DNA from: Tubiluchus corallicola
Lineage: Eukaryota; Priapulida; Priapulimorpha; Priapulimorphida; Tubiluchidae
DNA: 64,000 bases
Assembly (NCBI GenBank): GCA_030141605.1
Contig: JAQGDQ010001031.1
Coordinates: forward strand, 1 to 64,000
Direction: 5' to 3'
Both the position numbers and the translations under genes were made by a program. The notes beneath the pieces are model-generated. The model saw only the letters and a list, made by a program, of their open reading frames with translations. It did not search any database and was not told the DNA's origin. The first letter of the stretch is position 1. Every line of letters starts with the position of its first letter. Positions 10,741-22,815 of the stretch are shown here, piece by piece.

Positions 10741-12945
10741 CTGAAAAAAAATTGTTTAGTATTTAAGTTCAGCTTCCCTTCTTTAACTGAATTACAATTA
10801 TTTATTCATGAACAAACATTAAACTGAATTTAGTATTTGAATTTGAAACGAATTACACATCTTTGTTATGAGAAAACAAAGTGTTAGTACACAATAACAA
10901 GTCTAAGAGAGACAAGGTGGAGAATGACAACACGGTCATCGAGCGTCCAACCTTCTCTCGTAATATCACGATAAATAGTAATAGTAGTTGTCAGTGTTTG
11001 TAAGAACTACCCCTGAGAACTACACTAAACTGACTATAGTAATTGAATTAAAAAAGAAAAATGAAAAATGAAATATTGAAAAAGAAGTAATAATTCGATG
11101 ATTTCATGAAATTACCAAAGTTTCTCAGGATATTGGTCCTTAGTCAGCAGCTAGGAAACTATAAACAAAATTCTGAGGTAAGTAAGCATGAAATAACTTT
11201 ACTTTACTGTTTAGTGCTTGGCCTCCTAGGTGACCGTGGACACCAGCCCAAGGAATGAAGCTGTGTCATTAGTAAGGCCCATCAAATCAGCAATGTATCC
11301 CACCCTAGTAATCCACGTGTTGTCGAAAGTAAGACAGGGGCATCCATAACAAATCCAGTTAGTTCGCACAGAGCAGCTGCTGCTGGATTGTCTGGCCAAG
11401 CAGATTCAGCAGTGTGCAATGTGGTCGAGGAGATGAAAAAGGCGTTACTTGATGATACTAACGTCACTGAATGTGACCCTGATTATTGATCTCTGATCAA
11501 TAGTTCAGACTGGTTAGTGAAATTTATATGAAGCAATCAAATTTTGATTAATCAGTGTCAATGACAATAGAAGCCTCATATCTGCTGTTGTTGCAGTTTC
11601 AGTTTTGTTCAATGGAGAGAAAGGGCCAGGATCAGACAATGTGGTAAGAGTGTGATACAGTAATATGAGGAAATGTGACTTTCTATTTTCAACAAAGTTG
11701 GTTTCAGTGTGGTCATTTATTGGTTAAAAAGAAACTTGGATTTGGCTTTCACAAATAACACAACTGTTTTCTAATATTGTGAAGACACAGTACAACATTT
11801 CCACCTGCAGCATATAACTTAGTAATTCTATTTATCAAATCTTTGTTCCAAACTAGGCAATTCAATGAACTAATCTAACTGAGGCAGGGTAATGTTAGTC
11901 TTTCTGTGTTCTGAATATTGAGGGATGCCACGAGAATTTCAACTCCATGACAATTTCTCAATTCTTCACATAATGTTAATAACCACAACACTTTTCTTGT
12001 TTATCACTTAAAACGTGCTATATGACTTGTTCAATACTAATGCTTTAACAAACTGTTTTAAATATATTGATGTTGCTTAGTTGTTTATTATCGTAATTAA
12101 TTTTGTTTATTAATAGTAAATAGTGTTGATGAAAACGGCTTAATCTGTTAGAATGTCTTTGTTTGTTGTATTTTGTTTATATCTGTGTTAAACCAACCAA
12201 TCACATACTTCACTGCCTTAATACTCAATTTGTTTTCAATTGCTTTGTTATAGGGTTATTCATTTCTAGTTTTTTTAAGTATTTCATGCTCGAGTATTGT
12301 ATGAAGCATCACCACTAGGACATTGACTTAGTAATTGCTTGTACCAAGTGGTACCTCATGAGGGTCCACCTAGCTAAGATAGCTCCCTGGTTCTGTGAAA
12401 AGTTTTTGCTGTTAAAAAAGGCAACGAAAAGCTGACCGAGGGGCAGTAACTTTCTGGCAGTCACTCAGTGAACTCTCTAACTAGCTCGTACCAGTTTCTG
12501 TCAAGGCACTGCTTTTTAGCTTGGCAAACGTGCCTCATTGGAAAAGGTTATCTGTCGTCACATAGCTTGTGTTGTGGCAATATGTTTAGAACAGTGAGGT
12601 TACAAAAGTGTATCGTCTCAAAACAAACAGACGTTAATTTAGTCACTTTTCTTTTTTCTCACCAATGCAATGTAATACAAAACGATCGCCAAAGGGAATA
12701 ATTACAAAAGATTACAATAACAGCTTCTCATTTTCTTCTACATTAAGCACTTGAAGTCCGCCTGGGAATGGTACATTGATTTGCCTACCAGCATTGTTTA
12801 CCAAGATAAATACATGCTCCGCTATTAAACATGTACATAACCTCACCATCAGAATGATATAAGCATCTAAATCTTACTTTGAGAACAACGAAAGCGCATC
12901 TAGTTTTGTAATTACATGTAACTAGTAACCCGAAATTAAGCTTAC
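10741..12945 (-). other. Probable intron of the sulfotransferase gene
   Basis: If the blocks at 9854-10740 and 12946-13057 are joined exons, this 2.2-kb stretch is the intron, with GTAAG at 12945 downward and TTTTTTTTCAG ending at 10741. No other coding block or transposon is recognised inside it; the frames at 11282-11467 and 12468-12701 have no motif. Confidence 0.4.
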
Positions 12946-13057
12946 CGATCAAAAAAATCTCCGTTCTCTCAGTTCCTAAAATCTCTTGTTGTTGGTTTCT
13001 CTCAGTAGTTAACGAAAAATTCGACATTACATTTTTTTGGTCAGCAAGAGTTTGTGC
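12946..13057 (-). CDS. Candidate upstream exon of the sulfotransferase (stem region)
   Basis: A 112-nt open block lies between an acceptor-like CTCAAACAG and a strong donor (GATCG|GTAAGC). It ends in phase 1 (one G left over). The sulfotransferase exon begins with two bases, AA, before its open frame, so joining them gives GAA (Glu) and keeps the frame. The peptide is hydrophilic and Gln/Glu-rich (LTTERNQQQEILGTERTE) with one N-glycosylation site (NFS), as expected for a Golgi stem region between membrane anchor and catalytic domain. There is no homology evidence; the case rests on splice signals, phase and position. The anchor exon should lie at higher coordinates and was not found. Confidence 0.4.
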
Positions 13058-14873
13058 CTGTTTGAGGCCCGTCACTAATTAACGAGTCACATAACAAGTT
13101 TATTAAAACAGTTAAGCCCTTGTGAAACTTGCTAATTAGTTCACTAGTCAAAGTTGACTATGTTTAAAACTTAACGAGATTTTTGTGAAAATGGTACCTA
13201 CTGACACTTTGATCTTTGCATTTTGTCTTATTAATTACAGCTCATCTATTCAATGAAGGTTCGACTAGTTTGTAACAAATATGAGAGCCCTCTCTTGAAC
13301 CTGCCATCTTTAACATGCAAAAACGTTGAATGCCTTTTAAGCAAATTCTGTAAATGCCACTCTCATGTTTGCAGCATGTCAATTCATGTTGTCAATTTAC
13401 AGTCAATTCACGTATGTCAGTTTATTGCCATTTTATCACTTTCTTTAATTTAGCTTTTATTCTGGTAATACCAATAATGCACAGTTTTTTGTTCTTACAC
13501 AATCGTTTTTTTATTCTCTCTCTCTCTCTCTCTCTCTATCTGATTATATTTTAAATCAGTAATGTTAAACTAATATTCTGCTATGACTGATTTTGATTCT
13601 CACTGATATATATTGTTTTAACATTCCACCTGCAATTTTTCAGCTTATGAGGCCTGTTAGGGTGAAAGCTTCTGAAATAAATAAACTTATTGTGAGCTAT
13701 GTAGGAAATACAACGTTTTGTACATTGTAGGAATCTTATGTTTTCAGAATGTTAAATGTTCTAGCTGTTTATAATCTGCAATTTTTAGTATAACCATAAT
13801 TCAAATGTCAACAAATAAATGAAATTAATAACCAGCTGTTGACTGTTGGTAAGACTCTTGGGAATTTACACTGTAAAGTTTATGCATGTTGATGATTAAA
13901 GTTAAAATCAAACTTCAATTTTAGTAATCTTTGCGTATTGAACTTTCCTTAGGGTTTAATGGTCAGCTAAATTGATTGATAAATCAGTCAGCATCTTGCT
14001 TTATCTTACCTTTGTTTAAGGGATGCATGTAGATATCTAAGTAAAAAACGAGAGCCAACATTAATGTTATTGAAACACACACGAATTTGATCCGTATTGA
14101 TTTAGAAAAATATCTCATGCTTGAGTTTTACAACGCACAAATTGTAATTCATCAACTGGCATTACGTTTACATGACACGTTCTTTACTTAGTGACATATT
14201 CAACAACATTAGTACATATTCAAGAGTTCCGCTCAAATTTTATCCACTTGGGTCACTCATTCATATTCTTGCAAATTAGCTAGCAGTCGCGACGCATAAC
14301 AAACTCTCGATAAAACTACTTTGAAAATGACTGGGGATTGAAAAAACTTGGTCGGTTACGGGGTCTTACTGGCAGCTTTCCAGAAAAGGAATTCTTGACA
14401 TTGTGTTTCTTTCACTTCTGCTAAAGTGAAATCAAGTGCCAGACTATTTTTGCGAATGAAGAATATTTTTCTTTTAATATTTTCTTCTGCTTCAATAAGC
14501 TTTCGCTGAGTGTATAATTTGGAGAACTTTGGCGCACAGTTTGTCAATATTTTTTGTTTCACGTACCAAGTGTATTTTGTATAACCAGCGTTTTAGAACT
14601 GCGTTGATATATTACCATTTGCTATAGTAAGTGTACATTAAAGTTAAATATTAGAGCAGCAAAGTATGCTTCTTAAAAGTCTTTTTAACTTGCTTGCATA
14701 TGGCTACAGGCAATCGTTTCTAGCCTTTTCGCGCTAAACACAGTTGGCTATCGTGTAATTTTCTTTCTTAACCGGAGATGCAAGACTAAATTCTGTGAAA
14801 ATGCGCAGAAAACGAAACGTCAAGTCATTTTGGTAGAAGCAGACAGTCTGGCAATGAATATTTTTTGATATTT
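13058..14873. other. Non-coding, with a CT microsatellite
   Basis: A pure CT run occupies 13515-13538. Otherwise AT-rich sequence with no recognised gene. The minus frame at 14356-14562 (68 codons, Lys/Glu-rich) has no motif I recognise. Confidence 0.4.
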
Positions 14874-15875
14874 ATGCTGTCATATAACTTTTTAATGAAT
14901 CTTCTAGAGGATCAATTCTCTCCCAAATTATATGTTGATCGGTATCAACAAAGACTGACTACAATTCACGTTGCTCTGACTGCATGTGATAATAAGACGA
15001 GAATTTTGGAGCAATTTTACATTGTAGTGAAGTCTACTCTTATGGTAACATCAGCTTTTATTCACTTTCATATTTTTACCAACAATAATATTACTAAAAG
15101 TTCATTGGGTGAAGTTCTTAGCGAAATGAGAACGACAAAACAATTTGTGGAAAACTTTTACCTTCCATGGTATCCTCCAGGTGAAAATTATACAAAGCGG
15201 TTGAATCCAGGGGATAAACGTTGCAACACTGCGTGGTTATTCCTACCGGATGTTTTACAAAATGTGGACAAGATTTTGGTGATTGATTTAGACGTTATTG
15301 TAGTGAAGCCTCTAGAACAGCTCTGGTGTCACTTTGACAATATGTCCCAATCTCAGATGATGGGACTTGCGTTTGATTTTTCGGGACCAAACAATTCTCG
15401 TCTAATGGATCGTTATCATGGTCAGCATTATCAACATCAAAAGGAATCAGAATTATTTCTCAGACCCAGAGAGGTTTAAATTCTGGAATTGTTTTACTGG
15501 ACTTGAGCAAAATGCGAAAGTCAAGCTGGAAAAATCGAAATTTTACGAATATTTAAAATTACCAGTGAATGTTCAGCAGAGAAAAGCGTTTTTACTGCAA
15601 AATACTGTTTTTTACCACAAAATACCTGCAATGTTTATTTTCATGAAAATCCTGAGAGGTTGTACTTTCTTCCTTGTCACTGGAACTTCTGGTGGGGACA
15701 CGGATTCAGATACGAATTCTGCAAGACTGCTCAAGCACGTGGCATAGGAATTGTGCACGGAGCTTGGGGAACTTTTTACAAGAAAGAGAATAAATGTAAA
15801 TGGATCTTTTCTTACTTATTTAATCTGTATAAATCCGTGCAGGTTAATGAAGCTAAAGTTTGTGTAGGCGTTTAG
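14874..15875 (+). pseudogene. GT8 glucoside-xylosyltransferase-like gene, frameshifted and 3'-truncated
   Basis: Frame 0 from about 14874 reads TIHVALTACDNKTR, then FHIFTN, CNTAWLFLPDVL and KILVIDLDVIVVKPLEQLW. That is the GT8 donor-binding DxD (Asp-Leu-Asp near 15285-15293) in a GXYLT/XXYLT-like context. Near 15420-15470 the homology leaves this frame, which stops at 15477, and continues two frames over as GLNSGIVLLDLSKMRKSSW (15473-15530). It then returns to frame 0 by about 15570 and runs through NVYFHENPERLYFLPCHWN and GIGIVHGAWGTFY. Family members add xylose to glucose on EGF repeats. Two compensating shifts indicate a pseudogene or assembly indels. The end (near 15850) coincides with a minus-strand LINE fragment, so the native C-terminus looks cut off. 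No clear membrane anchor is present. Confidence 0.7.
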
Positions 15876-16336
15876 CTAAATCATTTAAAGCAGTCAATAT
15901 TTTTCTAGTGTTGTTTTTATCGTTTTTCAATAGGTCTTTATAAATTTGTTTTTTAGCTTTCTCGTTTGTTTGATTTAGGATATTACAGTAAGTTTTATTG
16001 ATCTCAAAAGTCCTGCTGTTTTTTTGTGTGTTTTCTGAATCGTTGCTTAAAAATAGTGTTTCAAGACAAGTGCTTATTAATTACCCCACTCAGGTTTTCG
16101 AATAAAACATTAAAACCCTTTATTAGCTTTAATATTAAAAGCTTCGGTTAATACATGTAATATTTTTATAGAGTTTCTAACTTGTTTTTTTCGTTTAGAT
16201 AAAGACTTGTTGTCAATTGCAAAAATAGGTAAAAGATCAGTCTTTTATAACATATTGTCAGGGGTTATAGGGTTCACTAAATCATTAGCATATATATATA
16301 TATATATACATAAATATTGTTTAGCACCTATGTCTA

Positions 16337-16383
<47 letters not shown>

Positions 16384-16560
16384 TGATCACCATTTGAGAT
16401 TTATTGGTAATCCTTGCGGGTTTAGTGATTAAAGGGATCAAATATACTAATATTGTTGGCATAGAACGTATTAGCAAGATTCAGTATATCAGACTGGTCG
16501 CTCTGTGTAACAAACAATTAATCTTCTGTTAGACTTTGATATATGGCAGTAAGCTGTTAA
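15845..16560 (-). mobile_element. LINE fragment (endonuclease end + linker), split by TA repeats
   Basis: From 16560 down, the minus strand reads SDILNLANTFYANN, PLITKPARITNKSQ and INH. After the (TA)n interruption come DLLPIFAID (the SDHLPIF box) and then EINKTYCNILNQTNEKAKKQ with LLKNDKNNTRKILTALNDL. The last part is clearly related to the linker of the intact element at 1-1814 (KTYANILNKLKNKE). Stops and shifts make it dead. It abuts the GT8 pseudogene. Confidence 0.7.
16291..16380. repeat. Two TA microsatellites within a LINE fragment
   Basis: TA runs occupy 16291-16308 and 16344-16380, separated by 35 bases, and interrupt the endonuclease homology. Confidence 0.9.
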
Positions 16561-17513
16561 TGCACTGCAAACAGAACAATGAATCATTAGTGTTAGTTAG
16601 TAGAGCAAACTCGTCATTGCATAACGAACTGCAATTTTTGTGCACCCATTTTTACATATGTCACAAAAAACCCTGCTTGCAAGGAATGCAGGGGTGACGA
16701 ATTACCATAATTCTGATAATAAGCCTATAATAATTTATATCAGCTTATTTACATGTTGAATATCATAGTTACAATAATATAGACAATTTATCTTAATTTG
16801 TTCAAGTGACTTTCAGTTTTAATTTCAAGTGGCTCACGTTCATCACTAATTAGAAAATAGATACAGCCTTGATTAGTCCACACTGATATGTATTTTTTGA
16901 GTTTCTTAACTGTTATAAGTTTAGCAAGTTGTTCATTTCTACATCTGCGTTAAACAATTTTTGATGAAGATTTTGACACTTTTGAAACAACCAATTTCAA
17001 TATTTTTTTGCGATAAGAGTGATCTTTTCATCATTCTTGCAGGACTATATGCCGGGAACCTAGTGGCCATTTTGTTTTTTGCTTATTGGACGGTTATAGT
17101 TCTCTTGCATTGCTTTTGGGGTCTAATAAGAGTTCTTTTAGATTCAGCATGGTCGGTTCATAAATATAATTTGCTCTTCTTATAATAAATATATAGGTAA
17201 AACTGTTAATGCAATTGAATGATCGGCATAATTTCCTTGCGCGTTGCGGCCATTTCAGGTAAACTAATATAAAAAAATACCAATGTTGTTTAAAAGATTG
17301 TAAATCAGCAGCAGCATAACGACAACAAACAGTAGCACTGAATAAACAATTAGTTATTTACATATACAGTAAAAAGAATAAAAAAGTTTCTGTTATTAAA
17401 ATAATGTTCTCAGTTTGGGAACAATCTGCAGAAATGCGTTAAACGGAAATGTGAGCGTTTTGCAGTTCAGTAGTTTGGTTTGTTTGCTAAGTTACCTATG
17501 CTGTGCAGCCTAA
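16561..17513. other. No confirmed gene; upstream of the fucosyltransferase-like gene
   Basis: AT-rich. A plus frame at 16961-17185 contains a very hydrophobic stretch (AGNLVAILFFAYWTVIVLL) that could mimic a membrane anchor. It has no good donor site after it, so I do not call it an exon. Confidence 0.3.
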
Positions 17514-17567
17514 ATAGTCTGCACTTTAGCTGCATTGAAATCACTTGTAAAATTGTATCTTCACTAC

Positions 17568-18425
17568 ATGCAATTCAGATATTCAAATGTGTCATACATA
17601 ACAATGAAAAGATTATCAGGGAGACTCGGAAACAACATGTTTAGCTATGCTTCCTTGTATGGAATTGCGTGTGCAAATTACCTTACACCAGTGTTGCCAA
17701 AGGATTTTGCGTTATACGATGTCTTTCTGCGTCTAAAAATACCATCAAAGTCTTCAGTGAGATATTTGCACTTTAAAAAACAATTTTCGTGAGTTAGACT
17801 AAGGTATGCCGCAATGTTTTCCCCTTATTTGCATAAGTTAATAGATTACTTTGGATACCCCATGAACATTAGTTTGGAAAGGTACCTTCATCCATATATA
17901 TATTTTAATGTCTTGAAAAATGAAATTAAAGGTCAGTTTTGTTTTAACAGTAAAACAATTTTAAAAGCGAAAATGTTGTTAAATTATGAATTACAGCAGA
18001 GAGGCATTTTTGCTGCTACAACAAAATTAGTGGGAATTCACGTACGAAGGGGCGATATCTTTTCAACAATTTTCCAAGTCCCTTCAGCTGCCTATATCAA
18101 AAGAGTTATGGGCTTTATGAAAAGCAAATTTACCAGCGTAGTGTTTGTTGTTATTGGCAAAGATACAAACTGGAACAAAGAGAACATTAATGGATCAGTT
18201 GTCGTTTTCATGCCTAACAACAGTGAGCCTGTTCTTGACATGTGCATTGTCAGTCAACTATGTAATCACGTGATCACAACAGTAGGAACGTTCAGTTTCT
18301 GGTGTGGATATTTATCAAACGGAACTGTAGTATACTTTCGTGATATGCTTCCTGATGGGTACAGAGACAAAACGCGATGGTTCGTTTTTTCTAAGTTATT
18401 ATGCTCTATGTTATTTCTAAGCTGA
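17568..18425 (+). pseudogene. GT11 alpha-1,2-fucosyltransferase-like gene with one in-frame TGA
   Basis: The sequence begins MQFRYSNVSY, then GRLGNNMFSYASLYGIA (the N-terminal GT11 motif) and continues in one frame to 18425. The only break is a TGA at 17790-17792. After the stop the same frame gives RYAAMFSPYLHKL, PMNISLERYLHPYIYF, LVGIHVRRGDIFS (the GDP-fucose-binding HxRRGD motif, about 18039) and TTVGTFSFWCGYLSNG (the third GT11 motif). Family enzymes add fucose alpha-1,2 to galactose in the Golgi. The stop lies inside conserved sequence. A GTGAGT overlaps it, and an 84-nt in-frame intron (17789-17872) is formally possible, but it would delete the conserved block. No membrane anchor is on this exon; a CTTTAG acceptor at 17529 suggests an upstream exon. 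Single-nonsense pseudogene is the best reading; a null allele or sequencing error is possible. Confidence 0.75.
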
Positions 18426-21160
18426 GATAATCCACGTTGAAGCTGAGGTCCAGGTGGCATACTGAAAAACTTAATCTTGAGAAAATCTCTGTTAAATTTA
18501 GCCATTGTTCTTTGGCGCGTCTCTGCAAAACACTTAGCAACTGAACGAAAGTGGACTTTATACTGGGCTTATCAGCAAAATGACTGATACGGCGAGCTAC
18601 TACCGGAGTTTGAAAACACAAGTTTTTTATAATGTCAGTTTAAACCCAGTGGAATGTGACAGCATGCATAGTGTTATGGAATGGAAAATTCTGCCTGATG
18701 TCTTTAGTGAAAGACATTACTTGATCATAATGCAGACTGCGAGAAATTGACTTGTATGATACGTAGTTAAACAAATGAAACACCCTGATTTCATGAAAAT
18801 GAAAAATTTATACATAAAGAGCATCAAACCGAAAAAAAAATCAGGAGATCCTACTATTCACGACTTGAGAGCACAAAATGCGATTTTTTAATCTGCAAAT
18901 TGGGCTCCTAGCTTCGGCCCAATCAGTTTGTGAATGACCTAAAAAAGATTCGGAAATTTCCAGCTAATTTCTTTCTATGAAACATGTCAAGATACCTGAA
19001 TATCAGCACTTCTTTGACAACTGTATCCATGCATAATTAGATACATTACATAAGGCTTATCTACAAAGTGTATGTTGTACAATAAAATTTTTGTCAAGTT
19101 ATCAAATAGTTGTCTGTTTATCATTTCTGTATTTTAATTTGTAGTTGCTTTGATATTTGTGGTTTCTGTAGCTTGTAGTGTAACATAATTGTCATTGTAC
19201 CAATTTAGTAATACAGCATCATGACCCCGCTCATCTGAAGCTTCTGCTCTCCTTGTCTAAATAAGTTTTTGTATAATAAATATTGTAGAATGTAAACTTG
19301 AAACCAATTATGATCGATCAAGCGAAAACTAAAAATGCCTGTATCATAGCTGTGCATTGATAAAGGTGTCTATGTCATGCCACGCCACTAATATAATTAT
19401 AAAGAGACCAAGAAATTTAACATGTTTAGTGTCTAGTAATGACTCGGCATGTACTAAAAAATTAATACATCGGTGAGAAATAACAACGTTTTATCTGTTT
19501 TTTTTAAAACCCCTGCATGTTATATGTTTTATGTTTCTTGTTGTACAGTAGTATTTATCGAGTTACGACAAACAATTCCGGAGGTTTGGTTGCGGGGCTA
19601 CCACCAAATTTTGTTTAACGAATCCCGTCTTAATTCGTTGAGTGCGCGCAAAGTTACGCGAGACTAAATACAAACTTAAGTCGTCTACTTGAATTCCGCC
19701 AACTTTCCTGGAAGCTACTCGCGATTAGGGCGCTACTTAGGACGTAAAACGTCTACATAAAGTTTTGCAAATATTTCAGTGCGCCTAAAGTCCACTTAAG
19801 ACAAGAAACATGTATTCGCAGTATACTCAAATGGAACTGCTTCTGATCTTCGGTCACTTAGTGAGATAATGGAATAAGTTGATAGGTGATGTAAAGAGTA
19901 GTTAGAAATAAAAGTTACGCTCCATAGAAACATGCAACTAAAAGGATAGGTGGTTGTTGAGAAAAGTTTATCTGTCATGTTGCCTGGCTGTTTTCCTGGT
20001 ACGAGAACACACTGCAGTGGCATCACTTCTTGTTCAGGTAATTCTCTTGCAAAATCACTTAATATAATCGCTTAATCTAAATGCAGTAATACGAAAATTG
20101 TCTGATAAATCGTTTAAGAATCAACATAGAACGTCCTTGATTGATACCTACAGAGTGATACCTATAGAGTATCAAGATGATATTGATTCTGTTAAATATT
20201 GCTCATCTTTTCTTTATTTTTCTTGTTATTATATTTTGAGCCCTTTTTATTATGTTCTGCATCAAAGTAGAATTTTCTTTTGCGTAAAATTTTGTTAAAG
20301 ATAGGCCATACTGATTTAAATAATTATAATTTGATTTCTGTTTTTGGTAAATTTAGATAATCACATATAAAAGTTTGTCAAATCTCTGAACAGTAACTTT
20401 GTTGCCATGCGTGTGAGTTATTGTAATGCATGAAGAATTTTGATTTTTTTGCTCTTGAAATAATCCGTTGATTGGTTCCTTTTATTATATTATTTTTCAA
20501 AGCTTGCACGCGTTGTTGTAAATGTACTTTCTAAATGTACATTTCATAAGTCTGTTTATACTGACGTAAATTTTGATTTGTTATGGTTTCGTTTGTTTAA
20601 AATTTGTTTTGTTAAGGTTTATTTCTTAACTGTTCTTGGGTATGCAACTGTTTTCAATATTTTATTTGGAATTTTTTAACAAATAACCTAATACATTTTA
20701 CATATGTAAAAATTCTAGAGCCTGGTGACGAGTTAGCAATTATTTGAAACAATGCAAATATATTTGCGTACAACAATGATTTTGTTTATAAAAAAGAGCA
20801 ATCAACTAAAACAACATCGTTTTTCTTCAATTTTTCATTTTCTAAATATCAAACATGAAACAAAGTAACGACATGTTAACACCACAACTTTTTGGTAGAC
20901 TGACACTGACACCACTTGTTGAATAATTATTACAAAGTTAAGGCCTGATATCAGGTGCACAGGTATCGCATTCTTGTGAAAAAGAAACTGTTCCTGTTAT
21001 AAATAATTTAAAAGTTACAGGGCTGGTCACAAATTTCTGTATGCATTAATAGATAGCAGCACTAGATATCACGAATTTCAAGGTTCACAGAATTTCTTAC
21101 ATATCAACTGGTGCGCTTTGATTTATGAACTGAATTTGTAACTGAACATTTCAAAATCGA
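18426..21160. other. Non-coding, nothing recognised
   Basis: About 2.7 kb of AT-rich sequence without recognisable coding motif, transposon domain or tandem array. The short frames at 19473-19667, 19796-20026 and 20098-20298 show no conserved pattern. Confidence 0.4.
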
Positions 21161-21208
21161 CCTTGAATGTCCCCTCATCTCCTTTGAAGACGTTTTTCTT
21201 AATTGCTG

Positions 21209-21499
21209 TTAGTCTGGCAATACAACTGATTCAGGTGGTATTGTTGAGTAAGAAGCCACGGGCGGAGGTGGAGCAATCAGTTCAGGAGTCAGCGTTGACT
21301 CGTAGTATAGCCTTACCCTGGTTGCAGCATACTCAACTTTGCTCATCACCTCCTCATAATAATTCTGAGACTGTGATATCTCTACTTGGCTCTCCAGCAA
21401 GCCCTGATTTTCTTGATGCACTGCATTAAAGTCTTTAGCTAAATTGTTTAGCCCATTATCTTCTCTCCTAAGATGACCAGAAGCACATCTAGATTCCAT
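21209..21499 (-). pseudogene. Gag-like fragment (possibly BEL/Pao LTR element)
   Basis: The 96-codon frame has an acidic helical region (FNAVHQENQGLLESQ, YYEEVMSKVEYAATRVRLY) followed by a proline-rich linker (APPPPVASYS) and ESVVLPD. This arrangement recalls the DUF1759 gag segment of Pao/BEL elements, where a coiled region leads to LPKLxLPKF. No protease or RT is seen nearby, so at most it is a fragment. A host coiled-coil exon is the alternative. Confidence 0.35.
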
Positions 21500-21840
21500 A
21501 AACTGAGTCGCAAACTAATTACAAAACTAATTTTCAAATTACTGTTTGCTCTCTGTAAATAACTGTGTAAGAAACGATTGCCATGGCAATTTCTAACAGG
21601 CGCTGGGCAGACCCATTGACTAGAAGGACAAAATTAGTGTCAAGCATGGGTGCTCTGTGTAAGCAACTATATAAACTTGTTTACCAGTAATGGCTTTCGG
21701 GCCACAATACGCATGTCTGGATTTGGTGGTCTTTAGTCGAATATCGCTGTTACAACCATCAGGCGTACGTGGAGATACGTAGTATAATAATAAGATATCG
21801 TGGACTATAGTCGAATTTCGCAGTTAAAGAAAATACTGTA
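21500..21840. other. No gene seen
   Basis: Short AT-rich spacer containing several near-repeats of a TAGTCGAA motif (21736, 21809, 21851) about 40-75 bases apart, of unknown meaning. Confidence 0.35.
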
Positions 21841-22191
21841 TTATTTGACTAAAGTCGAACTTAGCACCAAATTTTTTTGTAGACTTTTGCAGTTGTGATG
21901 AAAGAAAGAAAAACTGTAATCTTTATTTTCCGTTTCCAGTTTTGTGCTGAATTTTTTATTAAATTGGTCTTCTGTCATGTGAGAACTAGTCTGATTAGTC
22001 ACACTATTGTAGAAGTTCAGGCCTGTGTCAATGTTAGCTTTCTCATTATACATAAATAGAATGAATTGCAGTTTATTCAGATCTTTTATACAAATACCTA
22101 ATGTAATGTTTAAAATATCTAGATTATGAGGGAATTTTGTATTTGTTTGTATTGTAGTGTTAATAGAATGCAATGTAAATAACATTAACAA
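21841..22191 (-). mobile_element. LINE ORF2 N-terminal fragment
   Basis: The minus frame reads DTGLNFYNSVTNQTS, then MTEDQFNKKFST and FSFFHHNCKSLQKNL. In CR1/L2-type ORF2 proteins a D.NF....YxxxxQFN segment precedes the first endonuclease strand (FSxxHxNxRSLxKN), which is what is seen. The homology stops at 21841, so the remaining endonuclease is absent. This is a 3'-truncated relic. Confidence 0.5.
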
Positions 22192-22815
22192 ATCTTAAAA
22201 AAGAACAAATAAAGAACAGAAATTCATGATAACAAATAAAAACTACCATAAACAGTTAAATCCCAAACAGTTAGTCCCTGCAGATGAGACGGCTCTTAAA
22301 CATTTGTTTAATTTTCCCTAAAAATTCAACTCTGTGCTGATTAATGTATTGTTGTGATGGCATTAAGGTGAGTCATGAATGAGAGATTATAAGCTTGCTA
22401 GACGCACAGCTTCTTAAGTCAACTCATCCAACAAATGTATTAGGTGCATTCAAATGAAACGGTTTATTACGTTTTAATCAGTATAATAGTAATAGTATGA
22501 TTATCAGTAATAACAGTACTATGTTTTAATACTATATTTATTATGAGTTCACTTTTAGTTATAAGAACAAGCTAGTTTTTTTATATTACACAAATATCAG
22601 TCGACGAATAACGTGATAAATAACGTGAAAAAATGAAGTAAACTGTTGTTCGAATGTTCAGGATTGGCCAGCAAGAGCGTTTGGCAATGAAAAGTGTAGC
22701 TATGTGAACTTAGCCCATAGTGGTTGAAACAAAGTTTATTTGTGTTTCAGGGGTTTTATAATTTTTCTGTGCATTTATAATCACTAACAAAATTTTGCTT
22801 CTTCTTTTAGTCTAG
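22192..22815. other. Non-coding spacer with splice acceptor at its end
   Basis: No coding motif. The last bases form a pyrimidine tract TTTGCTTCTTCTTTTAGTCTAG ending at 22815, directly before a short open exon-like block. Confidence 0.35.

Noticed and set aside
16961-17185. Hydrophobic 74-codon frame upstream of the GT11 gene as a membrane-anchor exon
   Set aside because: No convincing donor site follows it and the phase cannot be matched to the downstream acceptor.
17789-17872. An 84-nt intron removing the TGA in the GT11 gene
   Set aside because: GTGAGT and a frame-keeping ATTAG exist, but the removed text contains sequence that aligns with the conserved GT11 core, and the acceptor lacks a pyrimidine tract.
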